Assembly: GCA_030671565.1 (NCBI GenBank) | Contig: DAOVIC010000054.1 | Span: 1 to 9,835, forward strand | Length of the DNA: 9,835 bases | Reading direction: 5' to 3' | Source: Anaerohalosphaeraceae bacterium | GTDB lineage: Bacteria > Planctomycetota > Phycisphaerae > Sedimentisphaerales > Anaerohalosphaeraceae | Shown: in pieces, positions 1-5,193 of the stretch | How the letters are laid out: every line of letters begins with the position of its first letter | Position numbering within the stretch: position 1 is the first letter of the stretch | Made by a program: the position numbers and the translations under genes | The notes under the pieces: generated by a model | What the model was told of the DNA's origin: nothing | Database searches by the model: none | Seen by the model: only the letters and a program-made list of their open reading frames with translations

Positions 1-1
1 A

Positions 2-220
2 ATCGTAAAAAGCCTGATCGAACGCCTAAAAAACCGATTCAATTTTTCCGTCGCAGAAGTAGACGCACAAGACTCGAAACAACTCGCCGTAATAGGCATC
101 GCAGCCGTCTCAAACGACTCGATACACATCACAAAACGACTCGACAAGGCAATAGAATTCGCACGGGCAGACCCGCGATTCAGCCTCGGCCAGACAGAAA
201 GAGAAATATTCTCAGCCTAA
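2..220 (+). CDS. ylxP: DUF503 / YlxP-like protein, C-terminal part (5' end cut by window)
   Basis: An open frame enters from the left edge in frame 2 and ends at TAA 218-220, giving 72 residues. The translation contains SLIERLKNRFNFSVAEVDAQ, then a strand ending in AVIGIAAVSND and a helix ITKRLDKAIEFA. This is the pattern of the small DUF503 family (YlxP of Bacillus), whose members are usually about 95 residues, so roughly the first 20-25 residues lie outside the window. The biochemical role of the family is not settled; it is commonly found next to infB, rbfA and truB and is thought to be linked to ribosome or translation functions. The gene converges on the Fur-family gene with a 25-bp gap and I see no clear terminator between them. 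Family assignment is fairly sure; the symbol is by family resemblance. Confidence 0.8.
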   Translation: MVKSLIERLKNRFNFSVAEVDAQDSKQLAVIGIAAVSNDSIHITKRLDKAIEFARADPRFSLGQTEREIFSA

Positions 221-245
221 ATACCGACCTACCGGAATTGAGCCA

Positions 246-683
246 CTAATGCCTACTGCCCCCGCTGCCCCCTTTTACACACCCCGGACAAAGCCCCTGT
301 ATCTCAACCTTCTGGTGATGTATCTCAAACCCCTTTTCATCGATACCGGCAAGCGGAACCTTAACATCGGTAAGGCAAACCGTCCGCTCACAGCTCGTAC
401 ACGTAAAATGCGGATGACACTGAAGCTCGCTGCAATTATTCCCCAGCTCAAAATAAACCGACCTCTCACGGGTAAAGGCCCTGTGCACTATCCCCTTCCG
501 CACAAGGCTTTCAAGAATACGGTAGATAGTCGTCTTATTCGGAGCGACATCAACAAGTTTCTCTGCGATCTGCTCCTGGCTAAGCGCTTCTTCGCTTACC
601 GAAAGAACCGACAACACCCCAACCCGCGCATCGGTCTGCCGAAGCCCCACCGACTTCAGCATCTCACCGATCTTATCGTTCAT
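246..683 (-). CDS. Fur/Zur-family metal-responsive transcriptional repressor
   Basis: A 145-residue protein if started at ATG 683. An N-terminal winged helix (about 1-80) contains LRQTDARVGVLSVL and the recognition-helix stretch NKTTIYRILESLVRKGIV. The C-terminal dimerisation and metal domain has HPHFTCTSC (Cys95, Cys98) and a closing CPGC (Cys132, Cys135), the two CxxC pairs that hold structural zinc in this family; His90, His92, His122 and His123 are candidate regulatory ligands. Extra cysteines at 84 and 89 are less usual. A longer frame begins at GTG 722, overlapping the upstream gene by 28 bp, but its N-terminus is not family-like and its GAAGA lies directly against the GTG. ATG 683 also lacks a strong ribosome binding site and may depend on coupling to the permease, which stops 11 bp upstream. 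Which metal it senses (Zn, Mn, Ni or Fe) cannot be read from sequence; its His-rich permease partner favours Zn, Ni or Mn. It probably represses its own operon through the palindrome at 1602-1614. Confidence 0.88.
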   Translation of the reverse strand: MNDKIGEMLKSVGLRQTDARVGVLSVLSVSEEALSQEQIAEKLVDVAPNKTTIYRILESLVRKGIVHRAFTRERSVYFELGNNCSELQCHPHFTCTSCERTVCLTDVKVPLAGIDEKGFEIHHQKVEIQGLCPGCVKGGSGGSRH

Positions 684-694
684 AATTTTATCTG

Positions 695-1513
695 TCAACT
701 CGTGTCCTTTCCATGGTCGCACTCTTCAGAATGTTTGTGGCTATGCGGATGACTGTGGATCGAATGGTCTGAGCATGAACAAACACTTCTAAGTTCGATA
801 TCCGATTTTACAAAAAGCAGCGGAAATATTATATCGCTGATACAACAAGGCAGCCACACCGCAATAAACAGAATTACAAACGTACCACAAATTATCGCAA
901 TTGTAAAGTCCCCCGTCGAATTCATCATAATATGAGCAGAAGACGCCCACGTGCTAAGCAGAACATGACCGGCATGAGGAAACTTCGTATGAGGAATAAA
1001 AAACGCGATCAAAACGCCAAGTATCGCAGCCGGGTTAACGATATACCACTCCTCAATAAAACCAAGATGCAGATGACCGCCATTTCCCTCGTCACCATGC
1101 AACTCGCCCGCAACTTCTCCATGCCCATCTTCACACCCTTCCTCATGAACATGCTCCCCCTCGCTTACCGCATGAACATCTGCATGACTCGGCACATGCA
1201 GACCAAGGATCTTCTCGCCAATATAAGGTACGACACAATCGCTAAGAGTAGCAATTCCAATGGACCCAAAATAACCCACAACCAATATCAGCAGAAAATT
1301 ACGACGCGAACGATGGATCGAAAAAAGAGAAGCCGTCACCATGGCACTAAGAAGAACATGAGCAGGATGAAAGACCGCAAAAAGAACACGAGCTTTATCA
1401 GCTACCATCCCGCGAAAAACAAGCATCAGCAAAATACCGGTAAATGCACCAAAAAAAGTAAAAGGGGCATGCCCCTTGATCTCTGCAGCAATATGTCTCA
1501 ACTTCTCATTCAT
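695..1513 (-). CDS. His-rich polytopic membrane protein, putative metal permease
   Basis: The 272-residue reading from ATG 1513 has GGGAG about 10 nt upstream. The same frame extends to TTG 1597, but that codon lies upstream of the expected transcription start, so 1513 is preferred. About six hydrophobic segments are visible (near 17-35, 42-64, 73-98, 158-174, 182-197 and 203-235). The halves look duplicated: HPAHVLLS (49-56) matches HAGHVLLS (180-187), and SDCVVP (91-96) matches SDIIFP (226-231). A linker at about 106-149 carries nine histidines plus acidic residues, and the tail from 245 carries seven histidines and three cysteines; both look like metal-binding segments. The gene is the first of an operon with a Fur-family repressor. 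Function is inferred as divalent metal transport; direction (uptake or export) is unknown. It may belong to the putative heavy-metal/manganese transporter group related to ArsP_2 (PF11449), but I cannot confirm that from memory. Confidence 0.75.
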   Translation of the reverse strand: MNEKLRHIAAEIKGHAPFTFFGAFTGILLMLVFRGMVADKARVLFAVFHPAHVLLSAMVTASLFSIHRSRRNFLLILVVGYFGSIGIATLSDCVVPYIGEKILGLHVPSHADVHAVSEGEHVHEEGCEDGHGEVAGELHGDEGNGGHLHLGFIEEWYIVNPAAILGVLIAFFIPHTKFPHAGHVLLSTWASSAHIMMNSTGDFTIAIICGTFVILFIAVWLPCCISDIIFPLLFVKSDIELRSVCSCSDHSIHSHPHSHKHSEECDHGKDTS

Positions 1514-1587
1514 ACCACTATAACTCCCGCAAAAACAAACACTTACCAAAAAATAAAGACAAATAATACTTACTCCACGAAAACGGT

Positions 1588-1616
1588 ATTGTACCAAAAA
1601 CGCAACTCAGTTGCAA
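1588..1616 (-). promoter_or_regulatory. Promoter of the permease-Fur operon
   Basis: Read on the minus strand, TTGCAA (1611-1616, -35, 4 of 6 matches to consensus) is followed by a 17-bp spacer and TACAAT (1588-1593, -10, 5 of 6 matches). Transcription would begin near 1580, leaving about 65 nt of leader before ATG 1513. This argues against the upstream TTG at 1597 as the start codon. The assignment rests on consensus and spacing only. Confidence 0.65.
1602..1614. promoter_or_regulatory. Fur-family operator (palindrome GCAACTCAGTTGC)
   Basis: This is a perfect 6-1-6 inverted repeat that overlaps the -35 box and spacer of the permease-Fur promoter. Placement over the -35 region and autoregulation by a co-transcribed Fur-type repressor are typical for this family. 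Read on the minus strand it also fits TTGCAA-N5-TTGCGT, close to the TTGCAA-N5-TTGCAA pattern described for the nickel regulator Nur. The identity of the bound protein is inference. Confidence 0.6.
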
Positions 1617-1680
1617 CAACATTCCTGAAAATCAGCACATAAACCACAAAAACCCTTTCTTTTTTCATGGTCATATTTTA

Positions 1681-1710
1681 AAAATCCGTGAAAATCCGTG
1701 TAATCCGTGG
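1681..1710. repeat. Three tandem copies of a 10-bp repeat, (A/T)AATCCGTG core
   Basis: AAAATCCGTG (1681-1690) is repeated exactly at 1691-1700 and imperfectly as TAATCCGTGG at 1701-1710, ending 13 bp before the ribF start codon. The repeat lies where a ribosome binding site or operator of ribF would be expected. Similar short 'atccgtg' runs occur as dispersed intergenic repeats in a number of bacterial genomes, from memory and not checked. No FMN riboswitch-like leader is visible here. Confidence 0.8.
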
Positions 1711-1723
1711 TTAAATAGCAACC

Positions 1724-2701
1724 ATGAAAATAATAGACTCAACAGATTCGCTAAAATCCATGCCAAAAGGCTGCGCCCTGACCATCGGCAACTTCGACGG
1801 CGTCCACCTCGGCCACGCAGACATCATCGCCGTAGCCAAAAAAGCAAAGCAGGATTACAACGCCGGCGACCTTGCACTAATGACATTCGACCCCCACCCC
1901 GTCGCGATCCTTCATCCCGAAAGAACCCCCGAGATACTCACTCCGCGTGCTGTAAAACACCACCTCCTCGCCCAGCTGGGCGTCGACACACTAATTATTA
2001 TCCGCGACAGTTACGACCTGCTAAACTTATCACCCGAAGATTTCGTCGACCGGTTCCTGATAAAAAACATCGCACCAAAAGTCGTCATCGAAGGCCCCAA
2101 CTTCAATTTCGGATACGGAAGAAGCGGCACCATCGAAACACTCAAAACACTTGCCAAAGAAAGACACTTTGATGTCGTAGTTGCCGAAGGCAGGAACATC
2201 GAACTGTCAGATAACTCGACACAAATGTGCTCATCTTCTATGATACGCGATCGGATAGAAAATGGAAAAATCAAAGACGCCGCAAAAGCACTCGGAAGAT
2301 ATTACCGCCTCATCGGCCGCACTGTAAAGGGACGAGGAATAGGAACAAGCATCGGATTTCCAACTGCAAACATAGAACCCGTAGAACAGCTGATACCCGC
2401 AGAAGGTGTCTACGCCGGTTTCGTCGCGATCGCCAACAACTCACCGGACGCTGCAGCCTCAACGCAAAAACACCACGCCATCTTCAGCATCGGAAGAGCA
2501 AAAACTTTCATAACCGACCATCCCCTTCTCCTCGAAGCACACATATTGGAACCACAGGTCGAAAACCTCTACGGAAAATGGCTCGCACTCGATTTCGTCG
2601 AAAAAATAAGAAACCAGAAAAGGTTCCCGGACCACAAAATACTAACCAGGCAGATCGAAGACGACTGCCAAAAGGCAAAAAACATCCTCTCAAATCTATA
2701 A
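1724..2701 (+). CDS. ribF: Bifunctional riboflavin kinase / FMN adenylyltransferase
   Basis: This 325-residue protein, normal length for RibF, converts riboflavin to FMN and then FAD with ATP in the cytoplasm. The N-terminal adenylyltransferase domain has GNFDGVHLGH (22-31), the nucleotidyltransferase HxGH-type site, then FDPHP (55-59), GPNFNFGYGRSG (124-135) and SSSMIR (170-175). The C-terminal kinase domain has GRTVKGRGIGTSIGFPTANI (198-217), EGVYAGFVAI (227-236), the Glu of EAHIL (271-275) and LYGK (282-285), followed by FVEKIRNQKRF. The usual NIGxxPTF segment reads SIGRAKTF (255-262), so its Asn and Pro are replaced; the rest of the kinase site looks intact. The ATG at 1724 gives a family-like N-terminus although no clear Shine-Dalgarno is seen upstream. 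It converges on the radical SAM gene with only 2 bp between stop codons. Confidence 0.95.
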   Translation: MKIIDSTDSLKSMPKGCALTIGNFDGVHLGHADIIAVAKKAKQDYNAGDLALMTFDPHPVAILHPERTPEILTPRAVKHHLLAQLGVDTLIIIRDSYDLLNLSPEDFVDRFLIKNIAPKVVIEGPNFNFGYGRSGTIETLKTLAKERHFDVVVAEGRNIELSDNSTQMCSSSMIRDRIENGKIKDAAKALGRYYRLIGRTVKGRGIGTSIGFPTANIEPVEQLIPAEGVYAGFVAIANNSPDAAASTQKHHAIFSIGRAKTFITDHPLLLEAHILEPQVENLYGKWLALDFVEKIRNQKRFPDHKILTRQIEDDCQKAKNILSNL

Positions 2702-2703
2702 TG

Positions 2704-4185
2704 CTAAACCGCACAACCCGCAAAAGCCTTGCGAAAATGAAATCCATAGATCGCATACATAACAGCGAGGTTAAAACTCCCGCGCCGCCGAAAGATCGAC
2801 CAAAACAGCAACCGCCAGTAGTAGGTCCGCCCTTTGCCGACAACACCAACGACCCACATCGACTTAAACAGAATCCGCAGATCGTGTGAACAAAACGGCG
2901 GCTTATTCTTCGGCGGCTCATAGTTTTTAAGCAGCGTCAAAACACGCTTATAATAGTTCTTCGGAGCATAGATAGCACTCACCACCGACTTGTAACCGTC
3001 CACAAGTTCCTTCGGATCCATCTTCGGAATAAAGTTCAAAGAAAAATCCGTATTGTCACCCTTAGTGTCACACAAAAGCCGATCTTCCTCGTCAAGCCGC
3101 CGATAAAGCTCCGTATTCCGCGGCGCATTAAGCAGCCCAACCATCGCCGTCGCTATCCCGCTGTTTTGAATAAAACTCGTAAGCTTATCGAAGATCGTAG
3201 GCAGATCGTTATCGAACCCAAGGATAAACCCCGCTTGCACCTGAAGACCAAACCGCTGAACCTTCTTGACACATTCGACAAGGTCGCGGTTTTTATTTTG
3301 TTTCTTATTACACTCCTCAAAACTATCGTCGCTCGTAGTCTCGATACCGATAAACACCGTATCGAATCCCGCATCCGACATCATCCGCATAAGTTCTTCG
3401 TCGTCGGAAACATTGATCGAAACCTGCGTGTTAAAGTTAAACGGATGTCCATGATCTTTCATCCACTCGATCATCGCAGGCAAAACTTCACGCTTCAGAT
3501 ACCCCTTACTCCCGATGAAATTATCGTCGACAATAAACACAGGTCCCTTCCATCCGATCTCATAAAGTTTATCCATCTCAGCTATCATCTGACCCGTCGT
3601 CTTAAGACGCATCTTATTGCCGAACAGCTGCGTCACATCGCAAAAGTCGCAACCGAACGGACAACCGCGAGAAAACTGAATACAAGCCGAAGCATATTTC
3701 TTCGTATTGGCAATATCCCAAAGAGGAACAGGAGATGCTTTGATATCCGCCCAATCGTCACAAGAATAGCTCTCCTTAGGATCGCCCGTTTCCACATCTT
3801 CTACAAAACGCTGGATCGTATTCTCCGCTTCGCCATAAATAATATGGTCGACACCCTCGATCTCATTATAACCAAACCGAAAAACCGGACCGCCGCCAAC
3901 AGTCTTAACGCCAAGCGACTTACACCGGCCAACTATTTCCCGCACATCGTCTTTCTGCACATACATCCCGCCGACGAAAACGTAATCCGCCCAAAGAATA
4001 TCCCCCTCCGTAAGAGATTGAACGTTTACATCGACTAATTTTTTCTCCCACACAGACGGAAGCATACCCGCAACTGTCAAAAGACCAAGAGGAGGAAGAG
4101 TAGCTTTTCGAGATATGCATCGTAGAACATGTTTCAAATTCCAGAATGTTTCCGGAATCTTGGGACTTACGAGTAATATTTTCAT
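2704..4185 (-). CDS. B12-binding domain radical SAM protein (DUF4070-type C-terminus)
   Basis: A 493-residue protein. The N-terminal region (about 1-135) is a cobalamin-binding-like Rossmann fold with PPLGLLTVAGMLP (31-43), VDVNV (51-55) and GGGPVFRFG (97-105). It lacks the DxHxxG motif, as many B12 radical SAM proteins do. The radical SAM core carries RGCPFGCDFC (173-182), with Cys175, Cys179 and Cys182 in CxxxCxxC spacing to hold the 4Fe-4S cluster, followed by FIVDDNFIG (217-225) and FIGIETT. The C-terminal part with NAPRNTELYRRL and AIYGFHFRK resembles DUF4070, the arrangement seen in hopanoid methylases HpnP/HpnR and many unassigned relatives. The substrate cannot be told here: no hopanoid, bacteriochlorophyll or natural-product genes are next to it. 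ATG 4185 has AAAGG about 10 nt upstream. Probable reaction class is SAM- and cobalamin-dependent methylation or a related radical step. Confidence 0.9.
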   Translation of the reverse strand: MKILLVSPKIPETFWNLKHVLRCISRKATLPPLGLLTVAGMLPSVWEKKLVDVNVQSLTEGDILWADYVFVGGMYVQKDDVREIVGRCKSLGVKTVGGGPVFRFGYNEIEGVDHIIYGEAENTIQRFVEDVETGDPKESYSCDDWADIKASPVPLWDIANTKKYASACIQFSRGCPFGCDFCDVTQLFGNKMRLKTTGQMIAEMDKLYEIGWKGPVFIVDDNFIGSKGYLKREVLPAMIEWMKDHGHPFNFNTQVSINVSDDEELMRMMSDAGFDTVFIGIETTSDDSFEECNKKQNKNRDLVECVKKVQRFGLQVQAGFILGFDNDLPTIFDKLTSFIQNSGIATAMVGLLNAPRNTELYRRLDEEDRLLCDTKGDNTDFSLNFIPKMDPKELVDGYKSVVSAIYAPKNYYKRVLTLLKNYEPPKNKPPFCSHDLRILFKSMWVVGVVGKGRTYYWRLLFWSIFRRRGSFNLAVMYAIYGFHFRKAFAGCAV

Positions 4186-4523
4186 CTACCGATACCTTTA
4201 GAATATAAAAAAACGTTGGGGCATGTCCGCAACATCGCTGATTTCCATCGACTAAAAAACAAAACATACCGCTATGCCTGTTTTCACTTCACCTGGGAAA
4301 ATAGTCGCACCAGCACTCCGGCACTCTGAAAAGACACCTGCCCCCGGCAACTTACGCACTGTTCACAGCCTATACTCAAACCAAACCGGCATGTTTGCTG
4401 AAAAAAATAGAAATGAATATTTTTATAATAAACCGGCAACGCACCCCATAGGATTGCCCCCTGACCTACCCCGATCCATCGGGCTCCATCCCACCTGACT
4501 AATTCCTGATCACGCCTTTTAAA
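4186..4523. other. Intergenic spacer, no supported gene
   Basis: This spacer of 338 bp lies between two minus-strand genes and should contain the radical SAM promoter. On the minus strand a TATATT occurs a short way upstream of ATG 4185, but its best -35 partner (TTGCGG) is 19 bp away, so I do not call it. An open frame at 4274-4498 (+) has no ribosome binding site and a composition unlike a folded protein. The only clear structure is the palindrome at 4470-4483. Confidence 0.6.
4470..4483. repeat. Perfect 6-2-6 palindrome CCCGATCCATCGGG
   Basis: CCCGAT and ATCGGG are separated by CC. No T-run follows on either strand, so it does not look like an intrinsic terminator. It lies about 40 bp downstream of the small membrane protein's stop codon and could be an operator, a processing hairpin or a relic. 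Function unknown. Confidence 0.7.
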
Positions 4524-4895
4524 TCAAAAGATCAGCAAAAAGCAGGATGCAACAATGACCAGTTGCGAACATACGGCAACACAGCACCACGGATAAGCAA
4601 CACTCATGCGAACAATACGAAACAAAATATAATAGACTAAAAAATTGCACCCCAACAGGCTAAGAGCACCTAAAAGAGTGACAGGGCTAGCAAAAAAATT
4701 ATACATTTCAAACACTAAAGCTCGCGATATCGATCCCAAGTAATTGGAAATAAGCCGATAGCCCTCAATAAGATTCCAGAAACACATAAACGTACACATA
4801 AGGATCACCAACAGAATGCCAGAGTGAACTAACGCCTCAACGAATCCCAACCCCTTTTTTGTGCTCATAACTGCATTTTCGACGTCTTTCTTCAT
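4524..4895 (-). CDS. Small hypothetical three-helix membrane protein
   Basis: A 123-residue protein started at ATG 4895, where GGAGG lies 6 nt upstream, one of the best ribosome binding sites in the window; the frame could extend to 4922 but that start has no such support. A short charged N-terminus (MKKDVENAVMSTKKG) is followed by about three hydrophobic segments, near 23-42, 71-94 and 100-123, the last running to the C-terminus. Six cysteines are present, mostly in or near the membrane segments. I do not recognise the family. The sequence GFVEALVHSGILLVIL superficially recalls a type IV prepilin start, but the Glu is at the wrong position and extra membrane helices argue against it. No operon partner: the flanking genes are several hundred bases away on both sides. 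Confidence 0.65.
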   Translation of the reverse strand: MKKDVENAVMSTKKGLGFVEALVHSGILLVILMCTFMCFWNLIEGYRLISNYLGSISRALVFEMYNFFASPVTLLGALSLLGCNFLVYYILFRIVRMSVAYPWCCVAVCSQLVIVASCFLLIF

Positions 4896-4980
4896 TTGAA
4901 ACCTCCAATAAACACGGAACACCCCTCTAACGCAAAAATCTAAAAACGTTTCCGTATATATAGACGCACAATGATCGCAG

Positions 4981-5012
4981 AAGTTACACTTTTTTTTAAA
5001 AAAAAGTAACTT
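4981..5012. repeat. A/T hairpin: 7-bp stem, 2-nt bulge, T8/A8 core
   Basis: AAGTTAC (4981-4987) pairs with GTAACTT (5006-5012); between them lie an AC bulge and eight T followed by eight A. A T-run continues to 5015 on the plus strand, so it would look like a terminator for plus-strand transcripts, yet no plus-strand gene ends nearby. It sits about 86 bp upstream of the small membrane protein start and about 180 bp downstream of the helicase stop. It may be a weak helicase terminator, a bent-DNA upstream element or a regulatory palindrome. Confidence 0.6.
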
Positions 5013-5140
5013 TTTAGGGATTATAAGGCCGCCAAGGACATTTGCCGAATCGAAAAGCTAACAATTCTCGCGCCAACGCTTACCCCGGTTTTTGAAAAGA
5101 AGGTGTGCCTTGATATCTAAAACGATGAGTTAACAGGGAA

Positions 5141-5168
5141 CAGCGGGGCCGTTGAAAAACCCACTGTC
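5141..5168. repeat. Inverted repeat downstream of the helicase gene
   Basis: On the minus strand ACAGTGGG and CCCGCTGT can pair with one G-U, enclosing a 12-nt loop, about 25 nt after the helicase stop codon. No U-tract follows, so an intrinsic terminator is not supported; an mRNA 3'-end protecting hairpin is possible. The sequence GGCCGTTGAAAAAC within it faintly recalls insertion-sequence ends, but no partner repeat or transposase is present. Confidence 0.35.
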
Positions 5169-5193
5169 ACCTGCCTGTTTTCTCATAAGGTTT

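Noticed and set aside
249..752. Plus-strand 167-residue open frame over the Fur-family gene
   Set aside because: It is antisense to a well-supported Fur-family gene and shows no domain features.
932..1642. Plus-strand 236-residue open frame, very rich in Lys, Arg, Thr and Met
   Set aside because: It is antisense to the permease; its composition is that of a shadow frame and it covers the operon promoter.
3166..4038. Plus-strand 290-residue open frame
   Set aside because: It is antisense to the radical SAM gene, whose cluster-binding cysteines and motifs are unmistakable.
4274..4498. Plus-strand 74-residue open frame in the spacer
   Set aside because: It has no ribosome binding site, no motif and a proline-rich composition typical of non-coding sequence.
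4809..4856. Prepilin-like sequence GFVEALV in the small membrane protein
   Set aside because: Glu is at +3 and not +5 after the Gly, and the protein has two further membrane segments.
5138..5170. Possible insertion-sequence end (GGCCGTTGAAAAAC)
   Set aside because: No transposase, matching opposite end or target-site duplication is visible in the window.
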